Shown: piece by piece, positions 1 through 5,327 of the stretch
Position numbering within the stretch: the first letter of the stretch is position 1
How the letters are laid out: the number at the start of each line of letters is the position of its first letter
Source: an uncultured Oscillospiraceae bacterium
Lineage (GTDB): Bacteria > Bacillota > Clostridia > Oscillospirales > Oscillospiraceae
Length of the DNA stretch: 5,327 bases
Assembly (NCBI GenBank): GCA_905234005.1
Contig: CAJOFW010000108.1
Span: 1-5,327 of the forward strand
Direction: 5' to 3'
The notes under the pieces: generated by a model
What the model was told of the DNA's origin: nothing
What the model saw: only the letters and a program-made list of their open reading frames with translations
The model's database searches: none
Program-made: the position numbers and the translations under genes

Positions 1-129
1 GCACTCCGGCGTCGGCGTGCCGCCGGGGAATACGGTGCGGTCGGTCGTCTTCGGCGCGTCCATGACGCGGTTTTTGAAGGTGACGCCCTTGATCGTGATA
101 GGCGCGAACATGTGGGGGTATTTCAGCAT
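1..129 (-). CDS. NADH:flavin oxidoreductase, Old Yellow Enzyme family (N-terminal 43 residues only)
   Basis: Only the first 43 codons are in the window; the gene runs out of the left edge. The translation begins MLKYPHMFAPITIKGVTFKN and continues with RVMDAPKTTDR. This matches the start of the FMN-binding TIM barrel of Old Yellow Enzyme / 2,4-dienoyl-CoA reductase-like proteins, whose first strand typically reads LFsPi.ig...lkNRiv.aPm. Family members are FMN-dependent, NAD(P)H-using cytosolic reductases of activated C=C bonds; some add an FeS and a second flavin domain, which cannot be judged here. The ATG start is supported by AGGAG at 140-144, 10 nt upstream. The gene is divergent from the HxlR-type regulator, a common pairing in which the regulator controls the enzyme. 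The substrate is unknown. The family call is fairly secure for so short a piece; the subfamily is not. Confidence 0.8.
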   Translation of the reverse strand, partial: MLKYPHMFAPITIKGVTFKNRVMDAPKTTDRTVFPGGTPTPEC

Positions 130-161
130 GGGACACACTCTCCTGTCGTTTATTTGTGATA

Positions 162-191
162 ATTGTACGTCACATCCCCCGCATTGGGCAA
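162..191 (-). promoter_or_regulatory. Candidate sigma-A-type promoter of the flavin oxidoreductase gene
   Basis: On the minus strand TTGCCC (186-191) lies 18 bp before TACAAT (162-167). This predicts a transcription start near 155 and a leader of about 25 nt containing the AGGAG at 140-144. The -10 has one mismatch to TATAAT and the -35 has two mismatches to TTGACA. It is the best minus-strand pair in the gap, but weaker than the plus-strand promoter. Confidence 0.45.
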
Positions 192-214
192 TACCGCACT
201 TTTGAGTAACAATA

Positions 215-228
215 TAACCTTGAGGTTA
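215..228. promoter_or_regulatory. Candidate HxlR-type operator: perfect inverted repeat
   Basis: TAACCT-TG-AGGTTA is a perfect 6-bp dyad with a 2-bp centre. It covers the -35 box (220-225) of the regulator's promoter. A wider imperfect dyad, GTAAC (206-210) with GTTAC (225-229), surrounds it. HxlR-family proteins bind as dimers to such short symmetric sites next to their own gene and a divergent target. Binding here would be expected to block transcription of the regulator. For the oxidoreductase the site lies about 60-75 bp upstream of the predicted start, a position that could fit activation or looping. The sequence shows the dyad; its use as operator is inference. Confidence 0.55.
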
Positions 229-248
229 CCTGTCCGGTATGGTATAAT
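220..248 (+). promoter_or_regulatory. Extended -10 sigma-A promoter of the HxlR-family regulator gene
   Basis: TTGAGG (220-225), a 17-bp spacer, then TATAAT (243-248) with a TG at 240-241 giving an extended -10. The predicted start near 255 leaves a leader of under 20 nt, with GGAGGT at 261-266 six bases before the ATG. This is a near-consensus strong promoter, so its output is probably held down by a repressor at the overlapping inverted repeat. Confidence 0.8.
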
Positions 249-272
249 TCATATCGAAACGGAGGTCAGGTC

Positions 273-683
273 ATGGAAAACACCACGATGATATTTGACG
301 TAAACAGGGATCCCTACAACCACATGAGCCGGATGCTGTTCGGGCGGTGGAAGCCGTTTCTGCTGATGGCGATGGTATTCGACGAGGGCAAGACGAACTT
401 TTCGGACTTCATCAAGCAGCTTCCGATCAGCCATAAGGTACTCGCGGAAAACCTGAAGGCCATGGAGGCGGACGGGCTGATCTACCGCACCGTAGCGGCG
501 GGCACGCCGCCCCGGACGGAATACCGTCTGACCGAGAGCGGCCTGTCGATGGTGCCGCTGCTGCGGGCGGTATACGACGCGGGCTGGAAGGATATGACCG
601 CGAAGGGCATGCCCATCGACGCCCTCGGCGAGATGTGGCACGGCTACCGCGAACGCGACAACCGGCTCATGTACCGGACATAA
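273..683 (+). CDS. HxlR-family winged-helix transcriptional regulator
   Basis: This 136-residue protein has the length and layout of HxlR (YodB/HypR/MarR-like) DNA-binding regulators, which act as cytosolic dimers. Recognisable parts are the FGRWKPFLL motif (about 23-31, the family's GgkWkllIL), NFSDFIKQLP (42-51), the recognition helix ISHKVLAENLKAMEADGLI (52-70), and the wing with TPPRTEYRLTESG (78-90), closely matching the family pattern PPrveYsLTelG. The ATG is supported by GGAGGT six bases upstream and by the promoter at 220-248. The protein contains no cysteine at all, and the usual N-terminal Cys-Pro before the GGKWK motif is replaced by DPYNHMSRM. Thiol-based sensing as in YodB or HypR is therefore not possible in this chain. 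A tail of about 25 residues after the fold is rich in charged residues. It probably controls itself and the divergent flavin oxidoreductase through the dyad between them; the ligand is unknown. Confidence 0.92.
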   Translation: MENTTMIFDVNRDPYNHMSRMLFGRWKPFLLMAMVFDEGKTNFSDFIKQLPISHKVLAENLKAMEADGLIYRTVAAGTPPRTEYRLTESGLSMVPLLRAVYDAGWKDMTAKGMPIDALGEMWHGYRERDNRLMYRT

Positions 684-733
684 TGCGTCTTCAAAATCGA
701 TACGCGCACAGCATATCGCCGCAAAACGCGAAA

Positions 734-770
734 AACCGCCCCGCCGCCGATTTTCGGCGCTCGGGCGGTT
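734..770. terminator. Bidirectional intrinsic terminator between convergent genes
   Basis: An outer 8-bp stem AACCGCCC (734-741) / GGGCGGTT (763-770) encloses a 3x3 internal loop and an inner 6-bp stem CGCCGA (745-750) / TCGGCG (754-759) closed by TTT. On the minus strand the stem runs straight into TTTTT and a second TTTT shortly after, so it should end the peptidase operon well. On the plus strand only a broken run TTCTTCGCTT follows, so termination of the regulator transcript may be weaker. Confidence 0.75.
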
Positions 771-786
771 CTTCGCTTATGGGAAT

Positions 787-805
787 GCTCTCTTCCCGGG
801 AGAGC
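787..805. other. Short hairpin downstream of the peptidase gene
   Basis: GCTCTC (787-792) pairs with GAGAGC (800-805) around a 7-base loop. It lies 30 bp past the peptidase stop codon and before the main terminator in minus-strand transcripts. No T run follows, so it is not an intrinsic terminator by itself. It could protect the mRNA 3' end, or be chance in GC-rich DNA. Confidence 0.3.
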
Positions 806-834
806 GTATCATCGGCTTCTTTCGGGATAAAGCA

Positions 835-2253
835 CTACGCCGGCTTTGCAACCAGGAAGCACATATCGTTCAGCTCGTCGCCCTCGAAGAAATCGTAGAA
901 CGTGAAGTTACAAAGAAACCGCTCCGCGCCGTAGACGCCGTAGCCGTCCTGGTTGTGATCCGTGGTGTCATACGGATCCGCCACGATGATCACATCGTCC
1001 TGCGTCGTCTCCGTACCCATGGTGTCGCAGCCGATGATCACCTGCCAGTGTCCGCCCCAGTCGTTCCAGCCGATCATGATGGGATCGCCGTCCGCAAGCG
1101 TCTGCTGTATGAACTCAAATGTGAAGATATCATACACATCCTCGCCCGCGTCGATGGCCGAATAGCACGCAAGCCCGCCGACGCCCTCAAGCATGGCGGC
1201 CATCTCGCTGAGGCTGGTAGGCCCTGGCTCCAGCCCCTGCGGACGCAGCGCCGCGAGGCTCTCCTCGGTGTAATCCCCGCGAAGACCGTACCACTCGAGC
1301 ACCATCAGCGCCGAGGCCACGCCGCAGCTCCATTCGGAGGACTGCTGGATCGTTTTGAAACGGGACAGGATCGTCAGCGTATCCGTGGATTCGAGGTTGT
1401 AGAAATCCGGGTGTCCGTAGTACGGGCTGTCGGCGTGATCGCCGTCGCGCTCGACGCTGTCCGCGCCGTCCGGCTCGCTCAAATCGACGCCGTCGTCGAA
1501 TTTCATCTCGTCCGTAAAGCCGCCGGCGACAGACGCGCCGCTGACCGGGAACGTGAAGTAGGTGTCGGGATACGGCTCATCCACGAGTGTGAAGTGCCAC
1601 CACTCCGTGTCAAGCGGCTTGAAGCCGTGGGCCAGCATCGCCTCGCGCAGAATCATGCGGTTAGCGTACTGCTCCTCGGTGATATCCGTGTAATCGGGGT
1701 GGCTCAGCTCGCCGAAGTAGTCGAACGTGCCGCCCATGTCCGCCTCCTTCTCCGTGGTCATATCGAACAGCGTCAGATCGACCGTGCTGCCCCGGCTGTG
1801 GCCCGAGTGCCTGTCGATGTAGCCGAGCGGGAACAGAACGTCCTTCTCCAGCTCGGGGTAGAAGTATTCCTTCATGCGGATATCGTCGGCGTCCTGCGCC
1901 CAGTCCACGAAATTGTCCACGGCCATCTGCGGGCGGTAGGCGTCGTAGATTTTCAGGCGATAGCCCTGCTCGATCAGATCGTCGCTGACCTCCCTGAGCG
2001 CCTCGGCCGCCTCTCTCGTCAGAAGCGCCACCGGCTCCTCGTAGCCGTCGATGCGGTCGCCCACAAAGTTGTACGTGGAATAGTACCGTATCTCCAGTAT
2101 CGCGTCCGGCACGGCCTCGCTCAGAAGCACGAAATCCGACGCGTCGCCGGACAGCGTCACGCCGTCCTCCGACGCCAGCGCAAATGACGCCATCGAGAGC
2201 GTCAGCGCGATCGCCAGCGCGAGGCATACCGTCAGTTTGTAAGTGCGGTTCAA
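835..2253 (-). CDS. Secreted VanX-type D-Ala-D-Ala dipeptidase (M15D) fused to a C39-like cysteine peptidase domain
   Basis: This 472-residue protein begins with a signal peptide (basic NRTYK, hydrophobic core about 8-24, likely cleavage after ALA at 25-27). Residues about 35-238 are a VanX/DdpX-like zinc dipeptidase. YDAYRPQ carries R107, HSGHSRGSTVDLTL carries zinc ligands H152 and D159, and EWWHF carries catalytic E217 and zinc ligand H220. Spacings (R to H 45, H to D 7, D to H 61, E to H 3) equal those of VanX R71, H116, D123, E181, H184. An acidic linker (about 245-285) leads to a C39-like papain-fold domain (about 290-470). It has Q303/Q304 before SCGVASALMVLEWYG (C310), GGHWQVIIG (H402) and VADPYD (D426). 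The expected role is cleavage of D-Ala-D-Ala or other wall-derived peptides outside the cell; the second activity and its substrate are unknown. The start is TTG with AAGGAG at 2263-2268, nine bases upstream. A farther ATG at 2382 would lie deep inside the preceding gene and put a non-hydrophobic extension before the signal peptide. It is the last gene of the operon. Confidence 0.88.
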   Translation of the reverse strand: MNRTYKLTVCLALAIALTLSMASFALASEDGVTLSGDASDFVLLSEAVPDAILEIRYYSTYNFVGDRIDGYEEPVALLTREAAEALREVSDDLIEQGYRLKIYDAYRPQMAVDNFVDWAQDADDIRMKEYFYPELEKDVLFPLGYIDRHSGHSRGSTVDLTLFDMTTEKEADMGGTFDYFGELSHPDYTDITEEQYANRMILREAMLAHGFKPLDTEWWHFTLVDEPYPDTYFTFPVSGASVAGGFTDEMKFDDGVDLSEPDGADSVERDGDHADSPYYGHPDFYNLESTDTLTILSRFKTIQQSSEWSCGVASALMVLEWYGLRGDYTEESLAALRPQGLEPGPTSLSEMAAMLEGVGGLACYSAIDAGEDVYDIFTFEFIQQTLADGDPIMIGWNDWGGHWQVIIGCDTMGTETTQDDVIIVADPYDTTDHNQDGYGVYGAERFLCNFTFYDFFEGDELNDMCFLVAKPA

Positions 2254-2268
2254 CCTTTCATTCTCCTT
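2250..2268 (-). promoter_or_regulatory. Coupled TTG start: ribosome binding site and stop/start overlap
   Basis: AAGGAG (2263-2268) sits nine bases before a TTG (2251-2253), whose last two bases are the first two of the preceding gene's TGA stop, giving TTGA. This 4-nt overlap indicates translational coupling and decides the start, because the next reading begins exactly at a signal peptide. Confidence 0.8.
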
Positions 2269-3299
2269 TCCAGTGTTCCGAACAGTGCACCATAGTTGCC
2301 GCCCTTGTCGTCGCTTGCGCCGCTGCGGGCGAAGGCAAGCAGCGTCACGAACAGCAGATCGAGATTCCGTTCCGTCGTCCAAACGCGGTAGAAGCCCCGC
2401 GCGGGGACGGCCCCGGCGACCTTGTGCGCCGCCGCGTCGTCCTCGTGGGGATACTGGCTCGTCGATTCGGCGCGGGCGATCTCAACGCCGTCCCGAATGA
2501 TGCGATAGCTTGTGCCGATCAGACGGCCGTCGCCGCTGTCATAGCGGGAATCGACGGTGACGCCGTTTCGCCGCAGGTGCTTCCATATGTCCTCGCCGTC
2601 AAAGGTGAAGGTGTAGTGGTTGTCGATGAGCAGCGTATCCCACTGCGTCGTCTCCTCATGCCCCACGAGATGCGGTACGGTCGCGCCGTGCTCGTGGTCG
2701 ATGAAGTCGAAGCCGAAGGGGGCCGTCAGCGAGAATTTCGTCATTTTCGCCTCGTACAGCACGCGGCGGCTGCCGTCCTCGATGCGGTGGCCGTATTTCG
2801 GCGTGCCGAGGTCGGTGAGGAAGTACAGCTCGCGTTCGGTGCCGGGTTCGGAAGGGGCGTAGCCCGCCTGCCCCCGGCTCTCTCGCAGCGCCCTCATATC
2901 CTCCTGCGACTTCTTATTCTTCACGCCGGTGACGAGGATGACCGCGACGATCACGACACCCACAATGAGCGCGTACAGGCCGATGCCGCCGCCGCTGTGG
3001 ATGACCGTCGGGTCATTGGGATCGTACCGGACGGTCACGGTCTTCCCCACCGCGTAGGACGGGCTGTAGGAATCGAGCGTGCCGGTATAGCGTGTGCCGT
3101 CGACGTCATATTCCGCCGTGACGGTGTACGTCGCGTCCTCGTTTTCAAACGTGCGTTCATCCTCCTCGATGGAGACGATGGTCGCCGTGGTCTTCTCAAA
3201 GCCCCGGGACTGGAAAAACGTGACGTACGCGCCGATCAATATGGCGATCACGCCCATCGCCAGCGCAAAGAATTTGAATGGTATTCCCCGTATTGACAT
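2250..3299 (-). CDS. Membrane protein with extracytoplasmic DUF3592-like domain and cytosolic LURP-one/tubby-like domain
   Basis: This 349-residue protein has a transmembrane helix at about 9-29. A beta-rich stretch follows at 33-103, with EYDVDGTRYTGTL and VGKTVTVRYDPNDPTVI. A second helix spans about 105-125 and is followed by positive VKNKK. Two helices around a segment ending Y.vG..v.V.YdP.nP is the signature of DUF3592 proteins. The positive-inside rule puts the beta domain outside and the rest in the cytosol. After a polar linker (128-152), residues about 153-345 form a soluble domain: LYFLTDLG, RVLYEAKMTKFSLTAPFGFDFID, YRIIRDGVEIARAE, FYRVWTTERNLDLLFVTLLAFAR. That series of strands ending in one hydrophobic helix resembles LURP-one/tubby-like folds; this part is inference. 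No catalytic motif is seen. The ATG has AGGAGG (3305-3310) five bases upstream. It follows the large upstream gene by 44 bp and its stop overlaps the next start, so the three genes are very likely cotranscribed. Function unknown; a membrane-anchored accessory or sensor role is plausible. Confidence 0.8.
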   Translation of the reverse strand: MSIRGIPFKFFALAMGVIAILIGAYVTFFQSRGFEKTTATIVSIEEDERTFENEDATYTVTAEYDVDGTRYTGTLDSYSPSYAVGKTVTVRYDPNDPTVIHSGGGIGLYALIVGVVIVAVILVTGVKNKKSQEDMRALRESRGQAGYAPSEPGTERELYFLTDLGTPKYGHRIEDGSRRVLYEAKMTKFSLTAPFGFDFIDHEHGATVPHLVGHEETTQWDTLLIDNHYTFTFDGEDIWKHLRRNGVTVDSRYDSGDGRLIGTSYRIIRDGVEIARAESTSQYPHEDDAAAHKVAGAVPARGFYRVWTTERNLDLLFVTLLAFARSGASDDKGGNYGALFGTLERRMKG

Positions 3300-3302
3300 C
3301 GG

Positions 3303-3310
3303 TTCCTCCT
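3303..3310 (-). promoter_or_regulatory. Strong ribosome binding site of the DUF3592-like gene
   Basis: AGGAGGAA stands five bases before the ATG of the membrane protein, in the 44-bp gap after the upstream stop. No convincing promoter or terminator hairpin is seen in this gap, which supports read-through from the upstream gene. Confidence 0.7.
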
Positions 3311-3343
3311 GTGAATGCTTTGCAGGCAGAGCAGCGCCGGTCG

Positions 3344-5327
3344 TCAGTCAGCGCGGATGAACACGCTGTCCTCGTCGCTCTCGATCATGTCGTCGTGCCA
3401 GCAGAGCAGGCCCTCTTCGTTCAGGTAGAACGTGCCGCTCTCGTCCCAGCCGTCGTCGACGACCCAGCCGTAGCCGTCCTCGTCGTATTCCGTGACGGTT
3501 TTCTGCCCGTTGTGATAGACGAGACTGCCGACCTCGCTTATGCCGGCGGTCATCTCCCAGTTGTCCAGAACGGCGGCGCTCTCCGGCCAGCTCGCCTCGA
3601 TGCGCACCTTGCCGGGGGCGAGGGTGCCCGTGATCGTGACGACGCCGCGTCCGGCGATCTGCTCCGCCCATGTGCCGACAAAGGCGTCCGCCGGGTCGCC
3701 CGGCTCCCTGACGCCGGCGGCCTCCGCCAGCGCGTAATACCAACCCCGCATGATGTCCGCGTAGGTAATGTCCTCATCGTAGAGCCAGGTCACGTAATAT
3801 GTCTCCGTGTCGCCGCGCACCTCGCGGACGACGCTGCCCTCGGAGAGGAAGAAATCATAGCGCACGTCCTCGTCCGGGAAGGACAGCACGACATACTCGC
3901 CGTCCGGGGCCTCGTCCGCCTCGACCTCGAAGAAGCCGGCGCCCAGCATCTCCTCGGCGTAGACCGACGCGTCGAAGCCGCCTCCCATGACCGGGCCGTA
4001 TTCCGTCGTGCTCAGGGTATAGCGGGTATCCGCGTCATACGCGGCGCGGGCGATGTGCATATCCAGCTCGGTGTTGCCGCGATAGAAATTGGAGAGCTGA
4101 CCGTTCTGAAGCAGCAGGATGTCCTTGACGCCGTCGGCCCACTCGTTCAGCATCGTCCACCGGTCGATATCGCGCTCCAGCTCCGCGGCGTCGGCGCGTT
4201 CATAGCGCACGTCCGTGGGATAGCAGAAAAGGTAATAATGGCCGTCCTCGTCCTGCGCGAACGGATACGCCCCGCTCATATCCCCGCAGAGCAGCGTATG
4301 CAGCGTGTCCTCGTCGATTTTCGCGATCGAGAACAGCCAGCCCGCGCCGTCGTAGCCGCCGGCCTCCATCGAGGCGGTCTCCGAGACGGCGAACAGGACG
4401 CCGTCCGGGTCGTTCGACGGGGTCTCCACGGTGATGAGGTCGTTGTACTTCGGCTGAACAGCGAAGGTCAGACCGCCGTTTTCGTAATCGCCCCACGTCT
4501 GCGGGGGATACTGCACGGTGACCGGCTCATACTCCGTGCTGTCTTCCAGCATAAGCTCATCGGCCGTCTGCGCCTTACAGACCGCGAAGCCGAGCGTCAG
4601 GTTCTCAAAGCCCCTCATCTCGCCGATCGGGCTTTCGAACATCATCAGATCGGCGCTGCGCTTACCGGGCGCGGCGGTTGCGTAGTAGTAAGCGTAGTCG
4701 CACCTGTTCCCGTCCGCGTCCGCGCTGTAGACCGACACGCCGATGAAGCTGTCGCTTTTGTTCTCGACATAGGCGTAGACGTAAGGCCCGCTCCAGTCGT
4801 CGTAATCCTGTCCGCCGACCACGAGCGTGAGCGTCTCGTCGTCGATTACAACCGTTCCGAGAGCGGCGATATCCGCCGTCTCCACGGGCTCGCCCGTGAC
4901 GATTCTCACAGGCTCCGAGGTGTAATCCGGCCAGGTGAATTCATCCTCCGCAAGCGTGAAGCAAAGCTCCATCTCAGCGATCGTATCCGTGTCCACACCG
5001 GGATAGGCCCTCCAGTTCGCGCCAAGGGCATAGCGTTCGGCGCTGCCCGCCGGAATCGTGAGCTGGAAGGCGTAATCGCCGCCGTAATACGCACCGTCCT
5101 CCATGTAGAATTCGATGATATACAGATCCTTCATGTACCCGTTGACGGAGCCGTTCGTCACGCCGAGATAAGCGTCCTCCGCGCCGGTGTTCTCGACGTC
5201 GATCCAGATGATGGGATCGTTCTCCGACGTCGGGTCGGTATCGAGTCCCGCCGTGGTGACCTTCAGGCCGTCCTTTTCAAAGATCACGCTGCCGTCCGGC
5301 GAGAAAGCCTCACCGGCCTCCGGCGAC
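3344..5327 (-). CDS. Large multidomain beta-rich protein, probably exported (N-terminus cut by window edge)
   Basis: The reading frame stays open to the right edge, so the true start lies outside. The GTG at 5285-5287 is probably an internal valine, because in-frame residues before it (EAGEAFSPDGS) read as ordinary protein and no ribosome binding site precedes it. Counting from that valine, two tandem related modules are visible. The first (1-135) begins FEKDGLKVTTAGL and the second (144-260) begins TVVIDDETLTLVV. Each continues with a WIDVENTG- or YAYVENKS-type strand, a proline-glycine turn (IPAGSAER, TAAPGKRSA) and a strand of the ELCFTL/TLGFAVC type ending in VRIV or EPVTV. A middle region (264-525) contains GWLFSI, HYYLFCYPTDVRYER and a helical WTMLNEWADGVKDILL. 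The end (535-647), starting FVGTWAEQ and closing with GTFYLNEEGLLCWHDDMI, looks like a small lipocalin-like barrel. Very acidic composition and many Tyr/Trp/Gly residues fit an extracellular protein, probably with a signal or lipoprotein N-terminus outside the window. No enzyme motif was recognised. It is first in the visible operon. Confidence 0.8.
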   Translation of the reverse strand, partial: SPEAGEAFSPDGSVIFEKDGLKVTTAGLDTDPTSENDPIIWIDVENTGAEDAYLGVTNGSVNGYMKDLYIIEFYMEDGAYYGGDYAFQLTIPAGSAERYALGANWRAYPGVDTDTIAEMELCFTLAEDEFTWPDYTSEPVRIVTGEPVETADIAALGTVVIDDETLTLVVGGQDYDDWSGPYVYAYVENKSDSFIGVSVYSADADGNRCDYAYYYATAAPGKRSADLMMFESPIGEMRGFENLTLGFAVCKAQTADELMLEDSTEYEPVTVQYPPQTWGDYENGGLTFAVQPKYNDLITVETPSNDPDGVLFAVSETASMEAGGYDGAGWLFSIAKIDEDTLHTLLCGDMSGAYPFAQDEDGHYYLFCYPTDVRYERADAAELERDIDRWTMLNEWADGVKDILLLQNGQLSNFYRGNTELDMHIARAAYDADTRYTLSTTEYGPVMGGGFDASVYAEEMLGAGFFEVEADEAPDGEYVVLSFPDEDVRYDFFLSEGSVVREVRGDTETYYVTWLYDEDITYADIMRGWYYALAEAAGVREPGDPADAFVGTWAEQIAGRGVVTITGTLAPGKVRIEASWPESAAVLDNWEMTAGISEVGSLVYHNGQKTVTEYDEDGYGWVVDDGWDESGTFYLNEEGLLCWHDDMIESDEDSVFIRAD

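Noticed and set aside
17..205. Plus-strand 62-codon open frame over the oxidoreductase start and intergenic region
   Set aside because: It is antisense to the conserved N-terminus of the flavin oxidoreductase, crosses its promoter region and lacks a ribosome binding site.
249..641. Minus-strand open frame opposite the HxlR-family regulator
   Set aside because: The plus strand encodes a clear HxlR protein with its own promoter and ribosome binding site; this frame is its antisense shadow.
635..898. Plus-strand 87-codon open frame crossing the terminator
   Set aside because: It runs through the regulator's 3' end, the terminator hairpin and the peptidase 3' end, with no family resemblance.
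835..2253. Vancomycin-resistance gene vanX
   Set aside because: The catalytic domain is VanX-like, but the protein is secreted and fused to another peptidase, and no vanH, vanA-type ligase or vanRS is present in the window. A resistance role is not supported.
2254..2382. ATG at 2382 as start of the dipeptidase gene
   Set aside because: It lies 129 bp inside the preceding gene and adds an Arg-rich non-homologous-looking stretch before a complete signal peptide. The TTG at 2253 has the better ribosome binding site and a 4-nt overlap.
955..3296. Long plus-strand open frames (955-2187, 410 codons; 2184-3296, 370 codons) opposite the peptidase and DUF3592-like genes
   Set aside because: They are antisense to genes with clear motifs. 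Their translations are rich in Arg, Val, Ala and His in the pattern expected from reading GC-rich coding DNA backwards, they have no recognisable domains, and no credible ribosome binding site was seen.
5285..5287. GTG as translation start of the large upstream protein
   Set aside because: The frame continues open upstream to the window edge, there is no ribosome binding site before the GTG, and no signal peptide follows it although the protein looks extracellular.

Overview
The window reads as a stretch of a GC-rich (roughly 60% G+C by eye) low-copy Firmicutes chromosome, most likely a gut-type Clostridia (Oscillospiraceae/Christensenellales-like). This assignment is inferred from strong AGGAGG-type ribosome binding sites, a sigma-A-type extended -10 promoter, and secreted beta-rich proteins with short acidic linkers and DUF3592-type membrane proteins. 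No marker gene fixes the taxon.

Left region (1-683): the 5' end of an Old Yellow Enzyme family flavin oxidoreductase runs leftward out of the window. It is divergent from an HxlR-family winged-helix regulator that runs rightward. The 143-bp gap holds a very good promoter for the regulator (TTGAGG, 17 bp, extended TATAAT), a weaker candidate promoter for the oxidoreductase, and a perfect 6-bp inverted repeat over the regulator's -35 box that is a natural operator candidate.

Middle boundary (684-834): the regulator converges with the next gene set. A two-part GC-rich hairpin with a T run on its minus-strand side looks like a shared terminator.

Right region (835-5327, all minus strand): three closely packed genes read leftward as an apparent operon. 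The first, cut off by the right edge, is a large beta-rich, probably exported protein with two tandem related modules, a middle domain and a lipocalin-like C-terminus. After 44 bp comes a two-helix membrane protein with an external DUF3592-like domain and a cytosolic C-terminal domain resembling LURP-one/tubby-like folds. Its stop overlaps by 4 nt (TTGA) the TTG start of a secreted protein. That protein fuses a VanX-type D-Ala-D-Ala dipeptidase (all expected zinc and catalytic residues at VanX spacing) to a C39-like cysteine peptidase domain (Cys, His, Asp present).

The operon looks like a cell-envelope or extracellular module. The exported dipeptidase/cysteine peptidase fusion is the most unusual item. 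No ligase or dehydrogenase of a vancomycin-resistance cluster is visible, so the VanX-like domain should not be read as a resistance gene. No tRNA, rRNA, CRISPR array, insertion sequence or attachment site was seen.
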